Of a stretch of DNA of 64,000 bases, positions 1-10,210 are shown one piece after another. The position numbers were made by a program, and so were the translations under genes. The stretch is from Paraphaeosphaeria minitans (lineage: Eukaryota > Ascomycota > Dothideomycetes > Pleosporales > Didymosphaeriaceae). The notes below the pieces were generated by a model, which had not been told where the DNA came from, did no database searches, and saw nothing but the letters and a program-made list of their open reading frames with translations. The first letter of the stretch is position 1. The number at the start of each line of letters is the position of its first letter. Where the stretch lies: contig WJXW01000008.1 of the NCBI GenBank assembly GCA_015832175.1, positions 2,356,001 to 2,420,000 on the forward strand, given 5' to 3'.

Positions 1-1402
1 CGATGGCTTCGAATCGAGCATACAGAGTCCACAGTAGATCATTGAGGACACCTGCGCGGAGCTCGTCACTTTCGGCGGCAACTGTGCGCTTCTCCTCCTT
101 TCTGGCAGCATACGCTCGTATGATGCTGGGATGGCGCTGCGTGACTTCGTTGTTGGACTTCTCCACAACTCTGTATAGCTCCACAGGCAGACGCTCGTGG
201 ATTGTGTCGACTGCAATGTCGAGGCGATTCATCTTGTTGAGCGCTTCTACGATCAGTCGGATGTACTCAAATGTGTCAGCTTCTGGATTGCGCTGTGAAT
301 CATCAACCATTGGTTCGGACGTGTCGAGGTCAGACAAGAATTCATAGAGCCTCCGCGCACGTGCATGTCCCTTGCTACGTTCTGCTCCGCCACTTTTGGG
401 TTGGTTCTGCGCATATACCTTCCATCTGTCCTCGCAGTAAGGCGACTTCAGGTACAAGTGATTATGCAGTTCTTCCAGTAGGATATCGACCAAGGAGTGT
501 TCTTGGTTGCTCAAGTATGTACGAAGTTCACTGAGAGCGCCAATCTTCTCCATCTCAGATTTTCGTATCAGGCGCAATGCATCCTGCAAAATGTCGACAG
601 CGGACAGAAAACGTTTCTCGGAGATGCGGGCTTCTAGCTTGTCTGGAACCAACTGCAGTTGCTCGATGATGTTCAGCACTTGAATCCTCTGGTCGTAGTT
701 TTGCGATGAAGTTGCAAACTCCTTCAGCTCTGGCTTCGTTGTGGACAAGTGGACTTTGGCCTGCGTCAAAGACTCCTTTAGAGTCCTAACACGTACTTGA
801 GAAGACTGCAAGCTGGCTTGGATCTTGTGGAATGTACCAATGGAACTGTTGAAGCCTTGGTGGTGCTCGTTGACAATAGCCTTGAGAGCGCGTTGCATGT
901 CCTGGTGTGTCTGTTGGAAGCTGTTATACTGGCCGGCCAGTCCCAGCGAGCTAGAATCCATCAGCTTGAGCGCCACCTCGACGGGCACGCATTTCTCCGA
1001 GGTCATGAACTCCCAATTCTGTTTGATGTAGCTGAGAACTCCCTCCATCTGCTGGCTCCCTGGCCCATAGTTGCCGCCAGGACCGCCGGTGCTTTTCGGT
1101 CTTCCATCGCCACTCCTCCTGTTTGCCCGCGATCGCTCGAGACTGGTCGGTCGCTGGACCTGGGGAACTTCGTCGTCTCCCTGCGAGAAGCCTCCATAGC
1201 CACCGTAGCCGCCTGGCCACCGGCGCCTCTCGCCGCTTGGTCTCTCTGCACTGGGCCTGGGCTTGTCTGCGCTCGGGCGTCTGGGGTATTCATCGTCTGC
1301 AGCTCCGAGACCGCCATATCCACCCTCGCGGGAGCTGTAACCGTTGGTGGAGCCTTCAGAGCCATTCGTCCTCGAGCGGAACCCCCCCGGCTCACGCGAC
1401 AT
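1..1402 (-). CDS. SEC8: Exocyst complex component Sec8, N-terminal part (cut by window edge)
   Basis: Reading the minus strand from the ATG at 1402-1400 gives 467 uninterrupted codons to the window edge, with no intron. The first ~125 residues are a Gly/Ser/Arg-rich low-complexity tail. The conserved Sec8 N-terminal region follows, with 'SYIKQNWEFMTSEKCVPV', 'NEHHQGFNSSIGTFHKIQ', 'IEQLQLVPDKLEARISEKRF' and 'LEELHNHLYLKSPYCEDRW', all closely matching fungal Sec8. By family knowledge, Sec8 is a subunit of the octameric exocyst, which tethers secretory vesicles at sites of polarised growth on the plasma membrane. The C-terminal two thirds lie outside the window. The gene is divergent from CTR9, with 532 bp between the start codons. 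Family assignment is confident; the start is the first ATG of the frame and precedes a non-conserved tail. Confidence 0.93.
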   Translation of the reverse strand, partial: MSREPGGFRSRTNGSEGSTNGYSSREGGYGGLGAADDEYPRRPSADKPRPSAERPSGERRRWPGGYGGYGGFSQGDDEVPQVQRPTSLERSRANRRSGDGRPKSTGGPGGNYGPGSQQMEGVLSYIKQNWEFMTSEKCVPVEVALKLMDSSSLGLAGQYNSFQQTHQDMQRALKAIVNEHHQGFNSSIGTFHKIQASLQSSQVRVRTLKESLTQAKVHLSTTKPELKEFATSSQNYDQRIQVLNIIEQLQLVPDKLEARISEKRFLSAVDILQDALRLIRKSEMEKIGALSELRTYLSNQEHSLVDILLEELHNHLYLKSPYCEDRWKVYAQNQPKSGGAERSKGHARARRLYEFLSDLDTSEPMVDDSQRNPEADTFEYIRLIVEALNKMNRLDIAVDTIHERLPVELYRVVEKSNNEVTQRHPSIIRAYAARKEEKRTVAAESDELRAGVLNDLLWTLYARFEAI

Positions 1403-1934
1403 GGCGCCTCTTTTGGATGTGTAATGTGTATCAGGTTGCGGGTATGCCTCAGTTCATCGCCTTCACAGGTCGTTGTGCTATCGAAGCATAGTAGGGGAGG
1501 TGCGCGTCACTGGTGGGGGAGTAGGTGGACGGCAGGCGCAGGGCGGATGCAGAAGGCGTGGTCTAACTTAGGTATGTAAGGGGCGATTGTAGAGTTACAG
1601 AGTGGAAACGCTTGCAGAGTGGAAACATAGACTCGGCTCTCAAGGATATCAACGTGTATGTCAACCTTGGTTGTTGCACTCTACGGGCGCATCACTTGTC
1701 GCGTTGCGGCGCCAGCACCTCCGAGTTGCCAAGAAATGCCTCGGCGCGCGCGTTTTTCCGTGCTGGGTGAAGCTCCATCATCCATCACTCTTTGCCCACG
1801 CCCATCCCCCGCCCGCTGCAGCAGTCGCTCTGTTTTCCCCTTTCACCCTCGCGCGTTGGGAGATGCTCCGATAGACACACCGCTCCACGCCTTCCCAACG
1901 AACCCTCGCGCGCCACGGAGCGCGACAGCTCAAC
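1403..1934. promoter_or_regulatory. Divergent promoter region between SEC8 and CTR9
   Basis: This 532-bp stretch separates the start codons of two divergently transcribed genes and must hold both promoters and 5' leaders. Pyrimidine-rich patches precede the CTR9 start at about 1790-1850, as is common in fungal promoters. The CTR9 start has a good context (caacATGG). I see no convincing TATA box, and no conserved gene in either strand. Confidence 0.5.
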
Positions 1935-4900
1935 ATGGCGGCTGTCCACAAGGGCACCAACGGCGTGAACGGCGCCTCGTTTCCTCCGGCGCGTTTTTCC
2001 AAAGTCCCAGAGTCGATTTCGGTCCCCGTGGCCGACGAGGATGGCATCGTCGACATCGACCTGGAGCTGGGCGAGCAGATCGAAGATGACCCGACGGAGC
2101 TGCTCACGCTGCTCGAGACGGAGCGCAGCGCCAAAACCACGTGGGTCATGGTCGCCATAGCATACGCGAAGCACAAGAAGCTGGACGTGGCAATCGAAGT
2201 GCTCGGGAAAGCCATCAGCGTCTTTGCCCAAGCGCGCAGCGACGAGAAGCTCAGCATCCTCAATGCGACGTGCTGGCTGTACCTCCTCAAGTGTCGCGAG
2301 GCTCCGCGTGTCAACAGTGGTGCGTAGCTGCTTGGAGCACCATTGTTGGCGGAAGCAAACTGATGATCGCAGACAACGACCCCGATGTCAAAACCAAGGA
2401 CTACTACCTTCAGCAGGCCACCGGCGTCATCAACGAAGCGTCGCGCATCAGCCCATCGTACCCACCGCTCTATCTCGCCCGCGGCGTCCTGTACCTCCTC
2501 CGCGCCTCCATGGCGAAGCAAGGTGTCTCCAGCGCCGCCGGGCCGAATACCGTCAACACAGAGCGCATGGACACGCTGAAGCAGGCGGTCAAGTGCTTCG
2601 AGGATGCCATCCGCGCGTCGGGCGGCAAGAATCTCATGGCCAAGATGGGCAAGGCGCGTGTCAGCTACTCCATGGGTAAATACGCCGAGGCCTTGAAGGC
2701 ATACCAGAGCATCTTGGAAAGCTCGCCTGGTCTGATCGACCCAGATCCGCGCATCGGTATCGGATGCTGCTTCTGGCGGCTTGGCTTCAAGGACGACGCC
2801 GCTACCGCTTGGCAAAGGTCTCTCGAGCTGAACCCTCGGTCAAAAATCGCTCTGACGCTGCTCGGTCTGCACTCGTTGAACAAAACGTCCACGCTTCCTG
2901 CAACTGACCCGTCGTTTGTCGAATTCACTAGGAATGCCATCAAATTCTACATTGCTCCTTCGCTCAAAGTGGACAACATGTACCCTCTCACATGCGCTAC
3001 TCTTGCCAAGTGGTACAACATCGCCAAAGACATGGACAAGGTTGAGAAACTCTCTCGACGTGCCATCGAACTCACCGATGTCAATGCCATAGCAAGTGAC
3101 GGCTGGTACCAACTGGCACGGAAAGAACATCAACTTGGAGACACCAATAAGGCCACAGACTACTACCAAAGATCCGATCTTGCTCGTGGAGGTGACAACG
3201 CCGGATACACGCCCGCCAAGTTTGGATCTGCCCAACTGAGGGTACTGAAGCATGACAACGATGGTGCCAAATTCCGTTTGGAGAAAATCCTTCAGCAACA
3301 ATCGCCTGCCGTCGAAGCGCAGACTCTTCTTGGCACACTCTATGCCGAGGACGTCTTCTCCGGACAGACAGGAAAAGATGACAAGTCAGCTGCGCTCAAA
3401 AAGGCATTGAAATACTTGGAAGACGTTCAAAAAGCCTGGAAGGATACGAAGAGGAAGCTAACGCCTGACCCGTCCGTGTTGCTTAACCTTGCCCGACTGT
3501 ACGAGACTGAACACCCGGAGAAGAGTCTGAAGTGCCTCGAAGAAGTCGAACAGATCGAGCTGGATGGCATACCCGAGGAGGACCGTCCGGACATAGAAGA
3601 TGAAGCAGATCTCAAGAATGTGCTTCGTGAGCTGTTGCCACCGCAATTGCTCAACAACATGGCATGCTTCCATTACCAGGCTGAGCGCTACCTACGTGCG
3701 CGAGAGCTATTTCAAGCGGCACTTCAGGGTTGTGTCAAAGCTGCAGACAGGGACGAGAGTATCGACACCGATGCGCTAGTTACATCGATCAGCTATAATC
3801 TAGGGCGAACGTACGAGGCTGAAGGGATGCTGACCGAAGCCAAGGGTGTTTTTGAAGGTCTTCAGAATCGTCACCCTAACTATATCGATGCTAAGATGCG
3901 TCTTGCATACATCGCTCTCAGGAAGCAGCCCACAGAAGAGGGCCCCAAAGCTGTGAAGGATCTCGTCAGGGCCCACGGAGACAACCTTGAGGTCCGTGCT
4001 TTGTACGGATGGTATGCCAACAAGTCGAAGAAACGAGGCGTGCCTTTTGCGGAAGACCAAGAACAAAGGCATTACAAGCACACGCTGCAGAAGTTCGACA
4101 AGCACGACACATACTCTCTCACCGGCATGGGGAATATTCACCTCGCGATTGCGCGTGAAATGCGACGAGATACCGAACAAGACAAAGAGAAGAAGCGCAA
4201 GATGTACGAGCGAGCTGTCGAATTCTTCAACAAAGTTCTGGAGTTGGACCCACGGAACGCATATGCCGCGCAAGGCATCGCTATCGCCATGGCAGAGGAC
4301 AGGAAAGAGCATTCGACGAGCCTTCAAATCTTCATGAAGGTCAAGGACACTCTAAAAGATTTTAATGTGTACATGAACCTAGGCCACACTAATGTTGAGC
4401 TGAAACAGTACGCTCGTGCGATTGAGAACGTAAGTAACACAGAACGGTCCAGAGAAATCTACTGACGCATTGCAGTACGAGATGGCCTTGAATAAGAAGC
4501 CGCACGACTTGAACATCATTACATGTCTTGGTCGCGTCTGGTTCGTGCGAGGAAAGAGCGACCAGAGCCTATCCCACATGAAGACCGCATTAGACTACTC
4601 GCAGCAAGCCCTCAGGCTTGCACCCAACCAGAGTCACTTGCAGTTCAATGTAGCCTTCGTGCAATTCCAGATCGCACTGCTCGTATACAACCTGAAGGAG
4701 ACTACGCGAACACTCGTCGATGTCGAAGAAGCGCAGCAAGGCCTGGATGAAGCCACCAAGATGTTCGAAGCCGTCGCGAACTCCGAGAACCCACCCTATC
4801 CTAAGGATGATATCATCCAGCGTGCAAACATGGGTCGCAACACGATGGCCGGGCAGCTCCAGCGTAGCCACGACAAGCAAGCGGAGTACGAGAGGGAGAA

Positions 4901-5597
4901 CGCAGACAAGCTCCAACAGGCCCGTGAAGCGCGCGAAGCCGAGATTAAGAAGCGCGAAGACGAGAAGCGCCGGGCGACAGAGGAGCAGGCCGAGCGCGGG
5001 CGCAAAATCCTGGAGGAGCGCCAGAAACTGGAGGAGCGCGACAGAGAGTACATGGAGCGCCGTATCGAAGAGGACCGACGGCGCCAGGAGCTTATCGACG
5101 ACAGCGAGATGCGCAAGAGTGAGCGACGCTCAAAGGGCCAGGGCGGCAAGCGGAAGAAGAAGGGCGACGCCGACGATTCCGAGACCGAGGCCGGCGGGTC
5201 AGACTCAGGGGCCAGCGCGAAGCCGCGCAGGCGCAGGAACAAGAGCGTAGGCGCTTCGGGCACGGACGGTCTATCCGACGAAGAGCGACCTCGGGTGAAG
5301 AAAAGGAAGCTCGCCCGCAAGAACGAGCCGGTGGGCAAGTACAAGTCCGCCGAGTTCGTCGACGACGACAGTGACGAGCTCCCGGATGCGCCGGCGCCTG
5401 CAGCTGACCACGGAGACGCTGCGCCGAGCGGGGATGAGGATGTCTCGGCACCGCGGGCTGCTGGGCGGAAGCGCGTCGTTGATGAAGATGAAGATGAGGA
5501 TGAAGACGAGGACAGGGACGTTGCGGCGCCGACTACCAATGGTGATGGCGCCGGTGCAACTGCTGTGGATGATGATGACGACGACGAAGACGAGTAG
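1935..5597 (+). CDS. CTR9: CTR9-like TPR subunit of the Paf1 transcription elongation complex (3 exons)
   Basis: Exons 1935-2319, 2373-4429 and 4476-5597; introns 2320-2372 (gtgcgt..cag) and 4430-4475 (gtaagt..cag). The spliced product is 1187 residues, the usual size for Ctr9. Residues ~30-130 carry the conserved N-terminus ('TTWVMVAIAYAKHKKLDVAI'). Tandem TPR helices fill most of the middle, for example 'PRIGIGCCFWRLGFKDDAATAW' and 'NMACFHYQAERYLRARELFQAA'. The last ~300 residues are a charged coiled coil followed by a Lys/Arg and Asp/Glu-rich tail ending in an Asp/Glu run. In the family, Ctr9 is the scaffold of the nuclear Paf1 complex that travels with RNA polymerase II and promotes histone H2B ubiquitination and H3K4/K36 methylation. 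A donor at 2317 would also keep frame, but gtgcgt at 2320 fits better. Confidence 0.94.
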
Positions 5598-6454
5598 AGT
5601 ATCCGGATTGTACGGAGGCCGTCTGCTGCCCATGGCCAGGACTTGGTTTCGATTGAGGGATTCGTTCACATTGCATTAGCGCTGAGGCGTTTTGGTTGGG
5701 TGAGATATGGGATATGTGTATACCACTCGTGGGTTCGAGAATGTGTACTATAGTCATCGAAGAATCTATCTTTGCGAAACACAACCTGGGTGCCATGGAG
5801 CAACATTCACACTCATCCTGGCGACTACGCTTGACATGTTGTTTGTGCCACAACTGCATGCAATGCATGTCTACACCCGGTCGCATGACCCTGGCAACCT
5901 CCACGTGGGATCGAACATGTGATGCCCCACCGTCCGCTCCACTGTAGGCAGCAAATCGCCGTGGCCGGACTAGAGCGAATGTGGATCCACTTGTACCCGA
6001 TCGCATATCAACACTTCAGCAGCATCACACAATCACAGGCTCTGATGAGCAAACAAATCCTTCCAACGGACGGAAGGTCCGGGGCACGATAGTTCGGAAG
6101 GGAAAAAAAAAGAAAGGAAAGAAAAAAAACAAGAAAAGAAGGGGACCGAAAAATCAAACCCTCACTACGTCCACTCGGGAAGGTACAAAGTGCTTTCATT
6201 CCATGGCGTCGATGAGCACACGGAAGCCAAAATAGCGTTGCGAGAGCACCAAGAGAATTGGCACCACCTTTTTGCCATGGAAAAAGCCAGGCCGCCCGGG
6301 GTTGGGGGAGCTTCTAGATCATCTCTAGAACACGTTCTCGTCCCGAGAGGAGCACGGTTTGCAACAGGCTCTGGTGAGGATACAAGTCAGTGCATCGGCC
6401 CTCCCGACGAATGCAACGCTACGCTGACGGTGAGTGAATGGACATGCCACCATG
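5598..6454. other. Intergenic region downstream of CTR9
   Basis: It holds the CTR9 3' UTR and spacer sequence. A purine-rich tract of mostly A and G lies at about 6100-6150. Short open frames on both strands have no recognisable content, and I see no gene here. Confidence 0.5.
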
Positions 6455-6837
6455 GCCAGAGCATACCGCCCGCCGCGAGGACCAGAGCATGCTGTCCACC
6501 ACGATGGCCGGAGCATAGGTACCGCCTGCCATGATGACCAGAGCATACTGGCCACCACCATCACCCGAGCATACGGTACCGCATACTGCCCACCAGGATG
6601 AGCAGAGCGTGCTGCCCAGTGCTCACTAGAGCATACTGCCTACTACGGTCACTAGAGCATACTGGCCACCACCATCACCTGAGCATACGGTACCGCATAC
6701 TGCCCACCAGGATGAGCAGAGCATGCTGCCCAGTGCTCACTAGAGCATACTGCTCAGTGCTCACTAGAGCATGCTGGCCACCACCATCACCCCAGCATAC
6801 CGCCCACCACCATCACCCGAGCATACCGCCCACCAGC
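6455..6837. repeat. Imperfect minisatellite, ~26-bp unit, about 14 copies
   Basis: The unit centres on 'agagcatactgcccaccacc' and is followed by 'atcac' or a variant such as 'agtgctcac'. Units vary in length from about 24 to 36 bp; longer ones carry an insertion with 'cggtaccgc'. A higher-order duplication is visible: the block starting near 6551 recurs near 6664, offset by about 113 bp. The array lies about 480 bp upstream of the permease start codon. Confidence 0.8.
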
Positions 6838-7317
6838 CAATGCGGCTCTGCGGCCCAGCAACGCCATGCTGGGCCCAATTGAACAAAATACACAAAATGC
6901 CCGGTGCCGAGTGGACAAAACACACAAAACGCTCGTCTGCGCCTTCTGCACGTATTCGTCTTTTGCACAAGACATGGCGCAAGGGCGCTAGCGGGAGCAC
7001 CAACCCAAAGCAGCTAGCCGCCACAAACTGACATGGGCCGAAGCCACCCTCTCCGATCACGACATTGGCGCTCTGACCGTCGTGAAAACCCGTCGCCCGC
7101 TCGACAAGGAAACTGTTGAGTAACAACATGTCGTCTGCCACAAGCACGTCATCGGCTTCCGTCGGTAGAGGCTCGGTTGGCGCCGAAAAACTTCGCCTTC
7201 ACCGTGAGCCCCTGCCAAAGCAGTGCATCCAAGCTCTCAGCGCTCTTGTGTGCCATTTCCGCTAATTTCGACGAGGCCTGAAGGCACTGTGTATAATTGC
7301 CTTCGTGGACGGGCACA
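6838..7317 (+). promoter_or_regulatory. Upstream region of the permease gene
   Basis: This 480-bp stretch lies between the minisatellite and the permease ATG at 7318. 'gtataatt' at 7291-7298 is AT-rich but too close to the ATG to be a sure TATA box. The frame of the permease stays open upstream to a TTG at 7297, but the first ATG (context cacaATGG) is at 7318. A 127-codon open frame on the minus strand looks like chance. Confidence 0.4.
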
Positions 7318-8995
7318 ATGGTCACCGAAACGTCCCCTCTACTTGGCTCTGCGTCTGCTTCTGCGTCGCCCTCCATGTCCAAGTTCTTCAAGCACGGTGG
7401 CTCGGCGGAGGCCACCCCGACCGATGTCAAAGGCCCCGAGGCTACGCAGCATGTCGATGAGGGCTCTCTCTCCCACGTCCGCCAGGCAAAACGTCAGATT
7501 GGCGTTACTTCTGCCGTCTTCCTCATCTTCAACCGCATGATCGGAACGGGCATCTTTGCCACCCCCAGCGCCATCTTCTCGCTGTCTGGCAGTGTGGGTT
7601 TGTCCCTCTTCATCTGGGTCGCCGGTATGTTGATCGCAGCTGCCGGCATGGCTGTGTATCTGGAATTTGGAACCGCCATACCAAGGAACGGTGGCGAGAA
7701 AAACTACCTGGAGTACGTCTACCGCAAGCCCCGCTTTTTGGCCACTGGCATGTACACTGGCTACGTGATCTTGCTCGGCTGGGCTGGATCCAACTCGGTC
7801 GTCTTTGGAGAATACATCCTCCATGCCGCCAACGTCGAGGTCAACCGATGGAACCAGCGTGGAATCGGACTGGCTTGCATCACAACCGCCTTCCTCATCC
7901 ATGGCCTGGCCTTGAAATGGGGTCTGAGACTCCAGAATTTGCTCGGCGTAATCAAGCTTGCTATCATTCTCCTGATCGTCGTCTCGGGATGGGCTGCGCT
8001 GGGGGGAGCTCTCAAGATCGACAAGCCGCACAACTTCGACAATGCTTTCAAGGGCACGACCGGAAGCGCGTACGGCGTCGTGACCGCTCTGTACAACGTC
8101 ATCTGGAGTTATATCGGATACAGCAACGCCAACTACGCGCTGAGCGAGACCAAGAATCCCGTCCGGACACTGAAGATTGCCGCTCCGTTGGCTCTGACCA
8201 CCGTCGCCATCCTGTACATGTTCGTCAACATAGCCTACTTCGCCGCTGTCCCGGCCGACGAGATCATCTCCTCGAAGCGACTTGTCGCTGCTTCCTTGTT
8301 TCGCAACGTCTTCGGTCCCAAGGCTGAGCGTGCGCTCTCGGTCTTCGTTGCCCTCTCTGCTTTCGGCAACGTCTTGAGCGTGATCTTTTCCCAGGGTCGT
8401 CTCGTCCAAGAACTCGGCCGTGAGGGTATCCTTCCCTTCTCGCGCTTCTGGGCTAGCAACAAGCCCTTCAACGCTCCCCTCGCCGGTCTTTTCGAGCACT
8501 GGCTCGTCTCGGTCATCATCATGCTTGCGCCCCCGCCAGGCGATGCCTACAACTTCATCCTCAAGTAAGTGCACCTTCCCTCCACGCACGTGCGAAACAC
8601 TGCTGACAGAACCTAGCGTCATCTCCTATCCACTCGCCATCGTCAATGTCTTCGTCGCCGGCGCCCTGATCCACCTCTACCTGCACAAAGCAGCCTGGCA
8701 GTGGAACCCACCGATCAAAGCGACCCTCCCAGTCGCCGTCTTCTTCCTGCTCAGCAACATCTACCTGACGGTTGCGCCTTTCGTGCCGCCGTCTGATGGC
8801 AACAGCGTGTACGTGTCGCTGCCTTACTGGTCGCATTGCGTTGTCGGCATCGGCATCATCGTCGCCGGAGGTCTGTACTGGGTCGTTTGGGCGGTTTTGT
8901 TGCCGAAAATTGGCCACTACAGGCTCGAGAGGGAGGTTGTCGTGGATGAGATTGATGGATGGGAGAGGCATATTTTCAGGCACGTGCCGAACTAA
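7318..8995 (+). CDS. Amino-acid permease, MUP1/methionine-permease-like (APC superfamily; 2 exons)
   Basis: Exons 7318-8564 and 8617-8995; the intron 8565-8616 (gtaagt..tag) joins 'NFILN' to 'VISYPL'. The product is 541 residues with about 12 hydrophobic helices, the expected size. The first helix carries 'FNRMIGTGIFATPSAIF', the characteristic signature of the L-type/MUP1 branch of the APC superfamily, in which the GTG motif binds the substrate carboxylate. Other conserved parts are 'GGEKNYLEYVYRKPRFL' and 'SYIGYSNANYALSETKNPVR'. The family moves neutral amino acids, often methionine, across the plasma membrane with protons; the actual substrate cannot be read from sequence. Both ends are hydrophilic and cytosolic. 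The start was set at the first ATG. The gene is convergent with the 588-residue gene that follows. Confidence 0.9.
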
Positions 8996-9251
8996 ATGGA
9001 GCAGCTCGGGTTTGGGAGTCGTACACGCACGCAGTGGTAATTTTAATAGATTTCGGCAGTGAGCCTAATGACCAACGCTGATAAAAGAACACGATTTCGC
9101 AGACTCTGGGATCAACTTAACGTGTAGAGCGGCGAGAAAGTGAAATTTCGATGGTCGGTCCGGAGGTGACTTGATGTGTAGTACCTCGCGTGGGTATTTT
9201 CGGCCCGCGAGCCGTGTGGGCTCGTGTGACCTCCCGTCCCGTCGCGCTAAT

Positions 9252-9296
9252 CTACCTACCTACCTAGTTTGGTTTGGTTTGGTTTGGTTTGGTTTA
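9252..9296. repeat. Microsatellites (TACC)n then (GGTTT)n
   Basis: Three to four TACC units run directly into about five and a half copies of GGTTT at 9267-9295. The 5-bp unit does not match the usual fungal telomere repeat TTAGGG, so there is no reason to call it telomeric. Confidence 0.85.
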
Positions 9297-9682
9297 TTCT
9301 TACGCCACTCGGGTGCCTTTCGGCCCGTAGGCTGCCTAAACTACTTCTGTCTCTTCCGGCCAATGAAATTCCGTCGAGTCCCCGTTTCATTCTAAGCCCG
9401 ACGCGCTTCGTCCTCACCTTCCTGTATCAACTGTTGCCAACACTAGGTGTCCACCCAGAGATCCTCCTTACCCCTACCTGCACTGCGCCTCCGAGAGCAA
9501 TTTCCCGGTCGTCGGCTTTCTTGTTACCGGCCAGTCGACTTCGAGTCCAAACGGGAGATATTGTGGGAGTATCCTGGGGAATGTCTAAGGTCAGAGTTTA
9601 TGGTTAGCATAACCGTCCGGTGGCCATTGCAAATTCAATGGTCTGGTTGACTACGTCGAGATTTGGTTTCCAGGATTCGGCT

Positions 9683-9701
9683 TACCTACCTACCTACCTA
9701 G
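9683..9701. repeat. Microsatellite (TACC)4
   Basis: About four and a half TACC units, the same unit as at 9252. A short TAGG run on the opposite sense also occurs near 12,097-12,107, so TACC/GGTA microsatellites recur in this neighbourhood. Confidence 0.8.
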
Positions 9702-10210
9702 CCTGTCCAAGTACCTACGGTATCGTTTCGGAAAGCGCGCCTCTGTGCACTTGACCACCTCCGCCATCCCATTCTAAAGACCTGAATGCCACCAAGAGGT
9801 TTCCGATGCTCTCAATGGATTGTTCTTACGTTTCTTCATGTTCGTGACTTGTTACAAAACTGAACAAATACACGACGACATTATAATCGTCTTGCCTGCA
9901 CTGGATTTAGGTGCAAAGTGTATTCCACGCTAAACACATGGAGATGCATCTAATTCCGAGGATGGACAAAAGAGTGCACAAGCACCCCATTGTTTCTTTC
10001 TTTTCGAAAGACCACTGCATTGCCAAGTCTTAACACCAGATACCTATGGTTTAGAACTAACTGGTCCCAAGAGCCTCGACACGTCTTGAACGGACATACG
10101 ACCACTTGATTACGACTACATATACGGTACTTGTGAGCTGGTAATCTCTGTGTCGCTTCGGGAACCTTGTTCAAGATGCAGCTGACACGACTTTGGCATG
10201 ATGAGCCTTG

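Larger units (their letters stand above)
8996..10210. other. Intergenic region between convergent genes, with microsatellites
   Basis: It should contain both 3' UTRs. Two short tandem repeats stand out and are listed separately. No coding region on either strand shows recognisable content; the longest open frame (112 codons, about 9269-9607) overlaps the microsatellite and looks like chance. Confidence 0.5.

Noticed and set aside
797..1579. 260-codon open frame on the plus strand
   Set aside because: It overlaps the conserved Sec8 frame on the minus strand and has no recognisable content.
1778..2815. 345-codon open frame on the minus strand
   Set aside because: It is antisense to CTR9 exons 1-2, whose protein is clearly conserved; high GC keeps the opposite strand open.
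6764..7147. 127-codon minus-strand frame over the minisatellite
   Set aside because: It reads partly through the tandem repeat and resembles no family.
7339..8622. 427-codon open frame antisense to the permease
   Set aside because: Its translation is low-complexity charged sequence; the plus strand encodes a conserved permease with a fitting intron.
9267..9295. (GGTTT)n as an interstitial telomere repeat
   Set aside because: Fungal telomeres are usually TTAGGG; five GGTTT units are a plain microsatellite.
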